Shown piece by piece: positions 25,401 through 37,115 of a DNA stretch of 64,000 bases (positions are counted from its first letter, which is position 1; the number at the start of each line of letters is the position of its first letter). Source of the DNA: Marthasterias glacialis (Eukaryota; Echinodermata; Asteroidea; Forcipulatida; Asteriidae); assembly GCA_911728455.2 (NCBI GenBank), contig OU452232.1:2019501-2083500 (forward strand), given 5' to 3'. The position numbers and the translations under genes are program-made. Below the pieces are notes generated by a model that worked only from the letters and a program-made list of their open reading frames with translations, did not search any database and was not told where the DNA came from.

Positions 25401-25740
25401 CAAATCATGTAGCCATCTCTTCGAATGCTGTAAGCGTTTAATAAACAGGAAATAAGTGACAATCATTTCACAAACAAATTGACATAATTATTATTTGAGC
25501 TAGTTGACCTGTTAAGTGTACTGTTAAGTGAAGATTTTCTGTGCTTAACAAAGCAATTAAATTTTTAATAAGCTATGATACCACTTTTAAAAACTTGATG
25601 CTGAGTGTGATATAAAAATATAAGGTACCCTCATATCTTACATTCTAGATAACCAGAGGCTTCAATAAAAAATATATCAATAAAAATTGATACGTCTACC
25701 TCTAAGATGCACAAATCTCTCAACTCATTAATTCCCAAGT

Positions 25741-26115
25741 GGCGTGTTGTGGCCGAGCGGTCAAGAAGCCCACTGGACTCCAGCTCTGGTGTTTCTGATT
25801 AGCAGAGTGTGGGTTCGAGTCCCGGTCTCGACACTTGTGTCCTTCAGCAAGGCACTTAACCATTATTGCTTCGTCCTTCGGATGGGGCGATAAGCCGTAA
25901 AGTGTTGTGTAATGTACGTAAAAGAACCCAGTGACACTTATCCCTAAGAGAAGGGGGTTTACCCCGGTGTTTCTGGCAGTGGCTGCTGAATGCGTCGCAG
26001 CACCTTGTAAAGGAAACGTGGATGGGCACTTAAAGCTGCGGCAAACAACCTTGCCCTTACTGAAGGGATTCTTCAACGGCTGCTCCAACGGTATTCAGTG
26101 ATACCGTAGAGCCAA
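25741..26115 (+). mobile_element. tRNA-derived SINE, family A
   Basis: The head resembles a class II (Ser/Leu-type) tRNA with box A TGGCCGAGCGG (25750-25760) and box B GGTTCGAGTCC (25812-25822). The body contains CCTTCAGCAAGGCACTTAAC, GTCCTTCGGATGGGGCGATA, AAAGAACCCAGTGACACTTA and a GCAGTGGCTGCTGAATGCG block. Other copies are at 29.3, 33.3, 46.5, 47.5 and 49.9 kb. Confidence 0.9.
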
Positions 26116-26451
26116 GCGCTGAAACAAACATGACACCACAAAATCACATTACAAATACAATGCATAATTAAAACGGCCAAGTCATGATGTATTCATCATT
26201 TGACTCAGTTACTCTATTACATACATCAGGTGGCGCGCCAAAACAAGTCCAACATCCAAACACTTCAGTTTCACGTAGTACTTTTACCAACGACTGCTCC
26301 ATCCCAACACAGAAGTTTATGAATGGTATAAATTCAAATTGTATTGTTTTAGTTCTATTGTTGAAGTTAACCTGTGTTGAGGAAATCCTACAGAATTATT
26401 ACACAAAACACAAAGGACTCATAAACAAAAATCTGTGGTGTCGACAAAACC

Positions 26452-26626
26452 ACACTGCTAAAAAGGGTATTCTTGAAATAAGAAAAAAAATCTTATTTCA
26501 AAAAAAAAAGTTCTTGTGTCACTCCCTAGAAAATGTTTCTATTAAGATTTTTGGGAGCACGACACAAGAAAACTTTTCTTGAAATAAGACTTTTTTTTGT
26601 TTCAAGAAAACAATTTTTAGGAGTGT
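26452..26626. mobile_element. Small foldback element
   Basis: The ends are inverted copies: ACACTGCTAAAAAGGGTATT on the left and AACAATTTTTAGGAGTGT on the right, with TTCTTGAAATAAG inside both arms. About 175 bp, no coding capacity. Confidence 0.7.
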
Positions 26627-26902
26627 ACTGCTATTTTTACAATGTGCTTCTTCATGCACTTGATTTGTTTAGGGTCATTTAATTAATACTTAACAAATTG
26701 AATTATAAATATTAATATTTTGATAAAGCTTAATTCTGGTAAAGTTAGCTTCGATGAGGAGTCATTTAAATAGAGATGCAACTGGCTACTGAGACAAAAA
26801 ATGGAAAAATCTAACGCTAAAAAAATGCATGACCGGATTTTGGGCACGTCCGGATTTTTGGGCAAGCCGACCAATGTGAACCCCGCTAGCAGTAGTGGGA
26901 CC

Positions 26903-26924
26903 GGGGGGGGGGGGGGGGGGGGGG
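26903..26924 (+). repeat. Uninterrupted G tract (22 nt)
   Basis: A run of 22 G residues followed by AGTGGGGGAGCG. The length may be an assembly artefact, because homopolymers this long are hard to call. It is in RIM intron 1. Confidence 0.9.
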
Positions 26925-29324
26925 AGTGGGGGAGCGAGTAAATGGAAGGATACTCAATGATAAAAGTGATGAAATTATAACAATGCTAGACATACATGTA
27001 TCTTATCTTAAAAAGCTAACAATAACGATCGTTCGAATTAGTAGTTCCATGATTCACGCAAAAACAGAATGCATCAGTCACGTTAGAAATTTTGATTTGT
27101 TGTCTTTTACTGTGGTAGTGCAAAACTCTCCATGGATGAAGAGTGTTTGGCTATGACGACAGCTTTAAGCTCCCGAAGAAATGTGTTGATTTAGGCTTGG
27201 TCATGGTCAAAACTAAAACCATCAAATTCATATGGTGGCCATTTTATTTATTTATCTATTTTTATTTCATCTTTTTTTTTTCTCTCCCATCTAACAGAGG
27301 CAGTGAAAAAAAATAGTCTGGTTCTATTTTATGAGTTACCATTCTTTTGTGTATACAACTACATATTCATGACACAGTAGAAGTTTTGTCTTCTGTCGAA
27401 CGGGAAACTACATACATTGTGGGGGGAGGGGCCTAGTTTTTTATTTCCAGGCTCCATCAAAGAACAATTCACAATTTTTACTATGCTTGTTTTAAAAAAA
27501 GGAAAATTGCATTGTTCTTATTGTATCCAGTTACAATGTAGATTCAGCTAAATTATCCACAATGCAACTGCTTGGCTTAGGTCCAAGACTCGTCAGTCCA
27601 ACAATAACCATTTTGATTTATTCACTTATGCAAATCAAAACTCAATTATCTCAACTCTAGGCATACAGTCACAAGTATTGTTTGCATCATAATGTATGTT
27701 TTGTTCGTGCTTTCGTTTGTGTTTTTGTTTTGTTTTGTTGGGTTTTACGAGGGAGTGAGATAGGCCTGGAGTGTGTCTGCTGTTATCAATTTACATTTTT
27801 TTGTGAATTCGATATTAAAATTTAAAAAAAAAATAATAATTTTTTTTTTTTTTTTTTTTTTTGCGTATGGACTGTAATTTCTGCGTATCGGCCAGTAATT
27901 CGTGCGTATCGGCCCGATACACTATCTTATGCATGGGGAGAACCCTGATGTACTCGTTTTAATTGATGTTATATGCAGGCCTGGAATTTCATCTTTGAGA
28001 CAGCAAGGCCATTTTCATTTTGCAAAGGGTACATTCGTTTAAAAGAATCTTACAGGCTACTGAGGACTTCTTGAAGAGGGACCAAGGCCAAGACTATAAG
28101 GCGACAGACCCCCCCATGGCCACCAAGGCCTCTATGTAATGTGACAAGTAGAAGGATAAACGCTGAATAATGTGCAGTCCAAACATACTGTGACATTTAC
28201 ACGCCCAGCGTTTGTGGTTCATGATTTTATTCAACTATTCATACATCACTGGTCAGAGTACAGACTATCCCATTGTTTTTAATATCATAACAGGGTGCAA
28301 GTATTCATTGTAATGCTATAGCAACCAAGGACCTATCATTATTTTTGTCTATTGTCCCCAAACGATACAGAGTTCAAGAAAATGTGCACCTATTAGCAAT
28401 TAGCATCCTTTACTGTTATTGGATACAAGGAACATGACCAAGATGGTGACACCATGATAAAGGTCTTTTACCTCCCTGCCACTATAGTCATTGCCTTGGC
28501 GCCCTCTACTACATGTACATGTAAGGACAATTCGCTTTCCCTTAACAAAAACGTTTCAGGCATGACCTAAAAGGCATAACCCGACATTGTATGCTGCATT
28601 TAAATTGAAAAATGGCGTAACATTTACAAATTACAAGCTCATTTGGCTTAAAATGATGACTAGAGATGACAACTTCCTGACCCCCCAAACAAAATTTAAT
28701 TTGGTGTTGGCCATCATCTGCTCCTCCCCCACATCATCAGCAGCAACCATGATACAGTGTTAGTACACACACACACACACAGTAACTCAAGCTAGACTTC
28801 CAATATATGCAAATGAGTATCAAGAGACTGGAACACGCAAAATGTCAAGCACACATGGTGTGTTAGGCAATGTGATAACGCACTGACTCTGTCAAACTCT
28901 ACCATGCCCTTTTCCACATGACTCTAGGTCTCCTTTTCTTATAATCGGAAACCAAGACAACCAAAACAGTTGACATATTGTAAAAACCACTTCAAATGGC
29001 CGATTACTGCAAAGGAAATCAGCATATATAATCTACGACCGGTGAACAATTTCTCTGACTTGTATAGCGTAACAAAATGTTCTTTCTTTCTTTTTTGTAC
29101 ATGAAATGTAATTTTGAAAAATGACATTTTGCATGAAATCTGCCCATCACAAAGCCCAAAGGCTACTCAAGGTGTGGGCTACTGTTTTTTGAAGGGATAG
29201 AAACCTGCCCCAATGCGCAGAAACAAGACATGGAGAAATATAAACGCAAGTCTCTTCACAGCACAGCTAAGAACAGGGAGGGGTAAATGAATCCATTGTG
29301 AGACAAACATAACTGCCTCTTCCC

Positions 29325-29457
29325 CTATTTGAAGCAATTATGGTTAAGTGTCTTGCTCAAGGACACAAGTGTCATGACCAGGATTCGAACCGACAACCTG
29401 ATGACTTAGCAATCAGACCTTGAGTCCGATGCACTAAACCGCTCGGCCACGACACAC
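29325..29457 (-). mobile_element. tRNA-derived SINE, family A (5' part)
   Basis: The minus strand has the tRNA-like head TGTCGTGGCCGAGCGGTT, box B GGTTCGAATCC and TGTCCTTGAGCAAGACAC. The copy is truncated soon after the head. Confidence 0.85.
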
Positions 29458-30229
29458 AACACAAATGATATCAGTTGCCACTCAAAAACCATTTGTTACT
29501 CAATATTAGCATAAAGTGTGGACAAACCGTTTTCAGTCTAAATCTATAATGGTCTCAATTCAGCGTGCTTCGGCCTCACATGCAAATTATTGGGTCCAGA
29601 GTGCCCCCAGTTTTGAAAAATCCTAGGGACAACCCTGTTGTACTCAATAAAAAATTGCACTCTATTGTACACTGCCTTTAGTGTATAACTCCAGGTGTGT
29701 TTTTTTTACCAGGAATCTCCTCAACCTGTCAACTGAAACTTTCCTTGGATTAAGACTAAGCACTGTGCATTTTCAAAAGTTCCTTTTTCACCTGTCTCGA
29801 GAATTAAAATCATTTACCCATATCAAATTTAATCTTGTGCAAAACTAATGAACATTCATTACCAATGTGAACTCCTGCTTTATTATGATTAACAATAGTG
29901 CAACCTCCAATCACCTTCCAGGTTGTCCCATATGCATCTCCCATATAACGTGTTGCCACAGTCATTTCTAAGTTGCCCGGGGCAACTGGACAACCCTTAA
30001 TTTCGCACACTGCCTACTGGGATAATATGACACTGAATGTCCCATATCATTTGCTTCTCCATTGAGCTCCGATTGAATATGTAATGAGACCAGATGTGGG
30101 TTCTGAATAATTGTGCTTTGAATGGACGGCTTTTTACATGTAGGGTTGCAATGTGTCAATTCATATTCCACAATCTCAGTGAAGATTGATTTCAGTTCAA
30201 CTCATGTCATCATTATTTTATTATTTTGG

Positions 30230-30500
30230 TATTTTATTATATCTTTCTGGTAATGAAACCAAGGGACCCTCAAAAGTGACTTGCACTGTGACCCGTAGGC
30301 CTGAAGATACCTGTGTAGAGAACATGATGAAGAAGTGTCAGTTTTAGATGTGGGAGGAAAATTCCCAAGTAGGGAAAACCCATGCAATCAGGTAGGGACT
30401 GAAAACCCAATCCACATGCAAGGCTCCAGTCCGGGATTCGAACCGGGATCCACGGAGGTGAAAGGCAGGGAAAGAAACCACTGAGCCAACCTGAATGCCC
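30230..30500 (-). mobile_element. tRNA-derived SINE, family C (near full length)
   Basis: The minus strand reads GTTGGCTCAGTGGTTTC (box A), CCCGGTTCGAATCCCGGAC (box B), GCATGTGGATTGGGTTTTCA and TTTCATTACCAGAAAGATAT, then an ATAATAAAAT tail. It is one of the best preserved copies of this family in the window. Confidence 0.88.
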
Positions 30501-31309
30501 TCAACATCACAATCATCTTGGTTGCCCCATTTTAGACGACGCAGCGTTTACATGCTTGCCCATTTGGGGAGTCAATGTCCCGGCGTGTAGTGCGCATTGC
30601 AGAAATTTGAAATTTGCACGCTTACCGTAATTTTACATGTAATTGAACTACCAAAATGGCGATCATGGCAGACACTAGCCAAGTGTGACTTGGTGCAAGA
30701 GGGTCAATACTTGTCCATGCCTTGTTATCAATAACTAAGCCTGGAATTACACAGACGCTGCGAAGGCCATGGCCTCTGTTGCCCTGGTCTTGGCCTTGGT
30801 GCCCCTTCAAAAGTTTCCCATAGACTTTCTAATGGAAGTGGCCTTTACAAAATAAAAATGGCCTTGCCCTCTCAACGATGAGATTCCGGGTCTGAAAAAC
30901 CATGATGCAAACAACACTCTAAAAGCTGGTTTCATTTCACCTTCCAGATGAGGGACATGTTCAAATTTGTCACCACTCATTCTAAAGGATCTCTGGAAGA
31001 GTTAGTATTTGAGCAATTTGAGCAAGATTCATTCAAATTCAATATCCATGCAATCAACCCCTTTACATGTGTGTCAGATAATGGTTGAATTAAGAGAAAG
31101 TACACCATGCCAACTTGAATAAACCATCTGTGTCAAAGTTCAAGGCGGAAGCTGCTTTTCAGTCTCCATAATGACATCGTCAACCGCACGTACAACACTG
31201 CTTTGGGGGTCAGAAATTGCTGCCTACTAAATAAATTATGTGTGTACAATATGCTCATGCTGGTTGGAACCACAGTCCAAAAAGAGAGAACTGTGTTTAC
31301 AATACACTG

Positions 31310-31331
31310 CCCCGCCCCCGCCCCCGCCCCC
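31310..31331 (-). repeat. Candidate G-quadruplex in RIM intron 1
   Basis: Four C tracts of 4-5 nt with single G spacers on the plus strand, giving four G tracts with 1-nt loops on the minus (RIM sense) strand. This geometry is expected to favour a stable parallel quadruplex. Confidence 0.75.
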
Positions 31332-31514
31332 ACAAATGAAATGCTAATTTTGAATAATAACTCCCAGCTGTGAACTGACTACATGTAGACTTGCATTCTT
31401 CAGGCATGCAAACAATTAATATTTCAAATATTAACAAAACAGTAACTAGGGTGTGCACCACATTGGTTTGATTAAAAACATTTTACAGGAATTACAGAGG
31501 ATGAAAACGAAAAA

Positions 31515-31845
31515 CCCACGAAACACCGATGGAGGTTTTGGTGGGTACCAACCACACCGCATTTTAAAGAACAAATCCTATCAAACCAGGGATCAGAGTG
31601 GATGAAAATGAGAAAAGCATGAAACACCGGTAGAGGGTTTGGTGGCTACCAACCACGCCATAACGCGTATCAATGGCAGCATTCTGTGCTTAAATGTAGA
31701 TGGGGCAAGCACCTTGGTGTGGAAAAATCCACGAAGCACCGGTGGAGGGTTTGGTGGCTACCAACCATGCCATAACCCGTATCAATGGCAGGATTCTGTG
31801 CTTAAATGTAGATGGGGCAAGCACCTTGGTGTAGTCAAAATACAG
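31515..31845 (+). repeat. ~112-bp tandem duplication plus partial unit
   Basis: GAAACACCGGTAGAGGGTTT at 31621 and GAAGCACCGGTGGAGGGTTT at 31733 start two near-identical units. Both contain GGTGGCTACCAACCA, GTATCAATGGCAG, TTCTGTGCTTAAATGTAG and GGGGCAAGCACCTTGGTGT. A third, partial unit begins near 31520. Confidence 0.88.
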
Positions 31846-33181
31846 TACATGTACTGTGTTAAGGCTTTACAAGGGCCTGGATGTATGTCATTTAAAAAAA
31901 TGAATCAAAATTGTTTAAAAAATTCCATAACAATAGTTTTGTAAAATCCGCAAAACAAATTATCCAGAAAACTCCAGAGAAAAACCTCATCCCTGAAAAC
32001 TTCCTTTGGAACATTTTTTGCCTGAAATGCAATAGACTTTGTGAAATGAGTGATGCAATTAAATGTAGTTTTGATTTCACGAGTCCGAAATCCTTAAACA
32101 GCTGACGGAGTTTTTACCATTTTCTTGTGACTCCCATGACCGATTGAGCTTAAACTTTTACAGGTTTATTTCATTTTTTGGGTCACATAAAGTGCGGATA
32201 CTGGTCTTTGACAAAAAGGCCTACCAATGTTGTCTGGGTGCTTTAATAACCCTTTTCAAAAATACTGCTAATACAGTCGGCCCGCCCCTACTTCGCACCC
32301 ATTGCTGTGTATAATTTACATAATCAGATACACTATGTAAACATGTAAGACTTACAGGTATTGATAAAAATGTCTGCGTCGGTCGCAAACATTACAGTTT
32401 AATCATCAAGTTAACATGACCTTTTGACCTCAAGAAATTAAACATGCAGTCATCGTTATGAGTTTATCTCGTCAATAAAACATCCCTAAGGAACTTTAAT
32501 TTGCTTGAAAACTGTTTGACCAATAACATGTAAGCTTTGCGTGCACATTTGGTCACATATGGTCACATTTGGGTCCACACTAACGAATGCAATTTACAAC
32601 AGACAGTTGAAGTCGCTGACTGAACCAACCTCGCCACCATGGGCAGCGCACCGTTTCGATACCTCTCGTCTGTAACCCCTGGAAGGGAAGCACCGAAAAA
32701 CAACGCTGATTGGCTCCCAAAACTGACTGCTTTGCGCGCTCACTTGTTAAAAATGCTTGAGGGTCCTAGGGCGCTTAGGATGCGCGTGTTAACATGAGTA
32801 TGTGCGTTATTTGTAAGTATTTTGACGCGATCCTATTTCAAATGAATCATTTGTACGCGATCTCCTCAAACTGCATGGTCAGGTCACAAATCAAAGAAGA
32901 ATGAGAGGGGACCAGTTGCTCTATGATTAATGATGCCTCTTTTGCGGGATACCATATTTGAGCGGCACGTTGAGTGGATCGGCCACTTCTTGTCACAATT
33001 CCAGGGGTTATGATCGAGCCAACCCCTGGGAAGGAGGTTGTGACTGAACAACTTAGTGCAATGAGCATGAACTACAAGTTCATATCAAAATTCAATAAAA
33101 CAAAATAATACAAAATATTCTGAATGATTTTGGACTACAAAAGCTAAAAAAAAGACTGAAAAATTGAAACCCACCCGAGTA

Positions 33182-33905
33182 GTAATTTTTTTACAGGACT
33201 TGAGAAAATACTGAGTATACACTTATCCAAGCAGCCCTTGTTTTACACCACCGCAGCTATGACTGCTGCTCATGTGCGTAACACGACAATAGGGCATCAG
33301 CGCGCATATAATAAGACGCAGTTCTTATATAGCGCTTTAAATCACCCGATGAGCATCTCAAAGCACTCAGTATTTTTCCAGCAAGATATTCAAAGTATGA
33401 GACCTAATCCTTTACATAGCACCATGTAACAGTTTACAAGGTGCTGTGGCACAATCTGCAGCAGATCAAACCAGGAACACCGGGGAGAACCCCTTCTCAT
33501 TGCGATAAGTGCACTGGGTTCTTTTACATGCATTACACAACACACGGGACCAACGGCTTTACGTCCCATCCGAAGGACGCAGCAATAAGAGTTGTCTTGC
33601 TTAAAGGACACAAGTGTCACGACCGGGACTCGAACCCACACTCTGCTGATCAGTAACACCAGAACTCGAGTCTGGCATTCTTATCCACTCGGCCACGACA
33701 CCCCAATATGTACCAATCAGCACGGAGGATTCACCATGCGTCATATGCGTGCGTGCGACGGCCATAGCTGCGATGGTGTAAAGGCCCAAGAATGAGCTGC
33801 TCGGATTAGTCTACATACTGTACAGTGCTTGACGTACACATTGGTACCGGTAAAACACAAATATTATTCTTTATCCCCGATGCAAAATTAACGTCAATTA
33901 TAAAG
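33182..33905 (+). repeat. Family D repeat fragments flanking a family A SINE
   Basis: ACAGGACTTGAGAAAATACT at about 33193 and ATTATTCTTTATCCCCGATG at about 33863 belong to the family D repeat. They flank a family A SINE at 33305-33704. This may be a nested insertion, but extra unassigned sequence on each side makes that uncertain. Confidence 0.45.
33305..33704 (-). mobile_element. tRNA-derived SINE, family A (full length)
   Basis: On the minus strand it runs from the tRNA-like head (TGTCGTGGCCGAGTGGAT; box B GGTTCGAGTCC) through CCTTCGGATGGGACGTAAAG and AAAGAACCCAGTGCACTTAT to the tail TTTAAAGCGCTATATAAGAA. It is the most complete family A copy in the window and a good reference for the others. 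Confidence 0.9.
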
Positions 33906-34659
33906 TCATTCATGTTGGTAATCAGACCAACGTAGACCTTTAAGTAGTCTACTATCATTAATTTGAAAGAAAGAACATCACGACACCAGTTCCCCTTTTA
34001 GTCCTGATTATGGTATCTTAGTGATACCATTGTAAACACATGATGGTGCCCTGCAAAAACACATAGCAAATCAAGCAATCTGATTGGTCAATAGGGTATT
34101 TGAGGATTTAATTGTCCAATTATCATTCGGTCACAGTCATTGCCTTTTATCGCGACTTTATTTCATAGAGTTAATGTTTAAAGGGGCACTCCAACAGTTT
34201 GATAAGGCATTAATTAAAATGTGCAGATACAAGATTGCTGGTAAGTCTCCTTTAACTAGCAGCGCTCCCATGAGTTAAAAAAAAAAACTCACTGAATCAA
34301 TCCTGAGGGAGGATAGTATGGGCATATAATGTTGAAGGTTGCGTCTCAAAAATATCAACGGGCTTCAAACCAAAAACTTTAAGTGTGTTTATTTAATTCA
34401 CGTTGAGGAAATATTTATTTGAAATATTTTTCTGAAACACTGAACAAAATGGGAGACTATGAGAAACTGTCCCGAAACACAGGGGGTTTTATTCGCAAAA
34501 TTGAAATTAGGACGCAAGCGTTGCGTACACAAAATCCCATCAAATAATTGAATGGTTATCCTGCTTTTTATTACAAAAAATACAGAATTTGATGAAATTT
34601 TCATCGGTTATTTGTACTGAGTGTTTATTAAAAACTATGGGAATTAATTTATCCTTCTA

Positions 34660-34945
34660 AAACCCAATGATGTGCCATCCCTTTATGATATGTTTCTTGA
34701 AAACTAGAAGATTGGAAAGAATGTACTCTTGCTTTAACCATTGATGTACCATCCCTTTATGATATGTTTCTTGAAAACTAGAGGATTGGAATGAATGTAC
34801 TCTTCCAATAACCAATGATGTACCATCCCTTTATGATATGTTTCTTGATAACTAGAGGATTGGAATGAATGTACTCTTCCAAAAACCAATGATGTACCAT
34901 CCCTTTAAGATATGTTTCTTGTAAACCAGTGGATTGGATCCAAAA
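34660..34945 (+). repeat. 74-bp tandem repeat, four copies (array 2)
   Basis: Same unit as at 16213-16508 (ATCCCTTTATGATATGTTTC, GAATGTACTCTT), four copies, the last diverged. Both arrays are in RIM intron 1 in the same orientation, about 18 kb apart. Confidence 0.92.
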
Positions 34946-35290
34946 ACCAATGATCTCCTAACTTTTGCTTAACTTTACTTATAAAATGTGCTTAAAATTA
35001 TTCAGGAACACTCCTCGTTTAAATGCTCATTTATTACTTGGTCATAAAAACACGTCGTGACTTTACTGCTGATGACTCCAATATTCTTAAACCCGTCCTC
35101 ACCAAATTGTCTTCACATGACGAGCTGCTGCTGATGAGCAGGTTGTTTGTCCAGTAATGCATAAAATCTAGACAGTCTTTCACAACAATGAGCCGCAGTT
35201 TAGATGCACTTTTCTAAACTCCAATTTACAATCAACACTTAATGTTATTACTTTTTCTTCAGCCATGGCCTTATGGTTATTACGTATTTT

Positions 35291-35993
35291 AATAGACCGA
35301 TTGCACGACCCGTGTCACGTGACCTATTGTGGGTATTAAATGTAAACAAACACGACGATGATTGGTACGATGATTGTTGCATTTGTTTATTCGATCAAGG
35401 CTTTTTCTTACTTGAAATCTGTGAAAAACATTCCAGAGTTTGTACCAGAGACCTTCGTCTGGCTGAATAAAGCCAGTAAGGACAGTTCCAGCAAGTCTTG
35501 GAAATTGTACAAGTAACGCATAAATGTGCACGATGTGTACTAGTGCACGACGGAACATTTAGGCCAGACGAGGCTGAATCATCCAAAGAAATTACTTTCC
35601 AAAACTGTGTGATTCCTTTGCCTATTTGAAATTTCGCAAGGCTAGGTTAAATTGCTCACTTTCCCAACATTCTTTAGCCTTTTCTACAGTGATTTATAGG
35701 TCTACATTACAAACAAAATAACAGGCAGGTGGCTACATAGTCGTCCGACGCCGGTAGTGCATTAACTCAAAATAAACCTCTTTTGTAGTAGAATACTGGT
35801 GGTTTGTGAAACAGTAATGTGATTAACAACAAACAACTTTAATAAAATGGCTTAGTAACTGTGTTATTATTACCAAAAGCTGACTTTTGGTGTGACTCTG
35901 TCGGTCACGGCATGTATTTGCACGTAGTTTGCCATCAGCTCAGATGACGTAGTACACACAATAGGTCACAATTGGTCGTGCAATCGGTCTATT
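35291..35993. mobile_element. 703-bp element with ~43-bp terminal inverted repeats
   Basis: The left end AATAGACCGATTGCACGACC, then GTGACCTATTGTG, is mirrored at the right end as CACAATAGGTCAC, then GGTCGTGCAATCGGTCTATT. The interior has no convincing coding frame. AATAGACC also begins the smaller elements at 22.4 and 40.6 kb, so these may be related families. No clear target duplication could be assigned. Confidence 0.85.
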
Positions 35994-36323
35994 GGTTCAA
36001 ATGATGATGGTTCTATCAGTTTGGTAATTATCTGATTAATGAAACATCAAACATTTTATTACTCAGAGTATGTCAGTTTTTAAAGAAAAAGAGATGTTAG
36101 TGTTAAATAAATAATGATGTTATGTTTCTTGCATCACATTGTACACTCTAAAATTATGTAAAATCAAGTATCTAATCTAAAATTAACTTACTGGCCATTA
36201 TTTAGTATTCTTTGAATCAAATAAACAATGAATTGAATTTAAATGTAAACAAAATAATAAAATTAGCTGTTGCAAACTGCTTACCAACCACAAAGACCTG
36301 TTGTATAAATGCAAACAAATGTT

Positions 36324-36404
36324 AATGGCCTCACATTTCAACCCTAGCAGAGTCTTTCTCAAAACAAAAAAAAGACTCTGCTAGGGTCGAAACGTGAGGC
36401 CATT
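36324..36404. repeat. Near-perfect hairpin, 33-bp arms
   Basis: AATGGCCTCACATTTCAACC then CTAGCAGAGTCTTT is followed, after an A-rich 12-nt loop, by AAAGACTCTGCTAGGGT and GAAACGTGAGGCCATT. Only two or three positions do not pair. A half copy (GACCTCACATTTTAACCCCA) occurs at about 44600, so it is probably the end of a dispersed element and not a microRNA gene. Confidence 0.8.
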
Positions 36405-36894
36405 TAGACAGTTTTTTGAAATTTTTTTGGAATGAGTAATTTACGTATTACTTATTATTTCTATAAACAGTATGACTCATGAGGTTTTTAACATGTCTAA
36501 TGCATGCAAACAAATTGATTCACTTACAACAACAAAATGGAAAAAATGAAATATCAACCTAATTAACATTCATTGGTAAACTTTATAATCATTTTGTGAG
36601 GCTCAATAACCCATGACTAATTTATTTTAATGTCTTGTGATTAGTTGCAATGGGATTTAATTTCTTTAAAAGCTGCACCCCTAGCTATTTGATTATGTAA
36701 TGGTATATTTTAACATATAACATGGTGACTTTTTATATTAATTTAATAGTTAAACTTCATAAGACAGTATGGAATTAGTTAACACGTTATTACACTAAAA
36801 GCTATTCAATCGATATTTCAGCATGGCGCGGTTGAGTCACACAACATAAAGTGGGACACATTATTTTATGTCTTTCATTTATAGCAATACTAAC

Positions 36895-37115
36895 CGTATT
36901 AATTTAGCCTCCCTTTCTTCCTCTTGCTTTTGCCTGTCCAGAACAGCTTGTATTTGCCTCCGTTCTTCTTCAGAAAGGTGTGATAAATCGAGCTCAGGGA
37001 GGGCCGGTGTAGCCGCTTTTGTGGTGACCGGGGCCGGGGCTACACCGCCCGGCTTGACGGGCTGTGCTTGCATGACGGGCTTGTTCGCGGGCGGTTTGCC
37101 CTGTGGAGTCGCCAT
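36895..37115 (-). CDS. RIMS: RIM (regulating synaptic membrane exocytosis) first coding exon
   Basis: Residues 1-73 and two bases of codon 74. The protein starts MATPQGKPPA, runs through a Pro/Ala-rich segment to about residue 40, and then reads ELDLSHLSEEERRQIQAVLD followed by RQKQEEEREAK. This is the conserved first helix of the RIM Rab-binding domain (the DLSHLxxEER motif) found in vertebrate RIM1/2 and invertebrate RIM/UNC-10. The Met used is the first in frame and lies in a local GC-rich patch. The exon ends at CG|GTTAGT in phase 2, fitting the acceptor at 14515. The joined protein has only about 30 residues between helix and zinc finger, the short spacing of invertebrate RIMs. The gene is transcribed divergently from SH3BP5. 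Confidence 0.87.

Larger units (their letters stand above)
14516..36894 (-). other. RIM intron 1 (22.4 kb), repeat-rich
   Basis: The intron is inferred from the donor CG|GTTAGT at 36895/36894 and the acceptor at 14516, which have compatible phases. No further RIM exon was recognised inside, though an alternative exon cannot be excluded. The repeats inside are listed separately. Between them is AT-rich sequence with long T and A runs (for example 23889-23913, 25330-25350 and 27841-27861). Confidence 0.7.
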
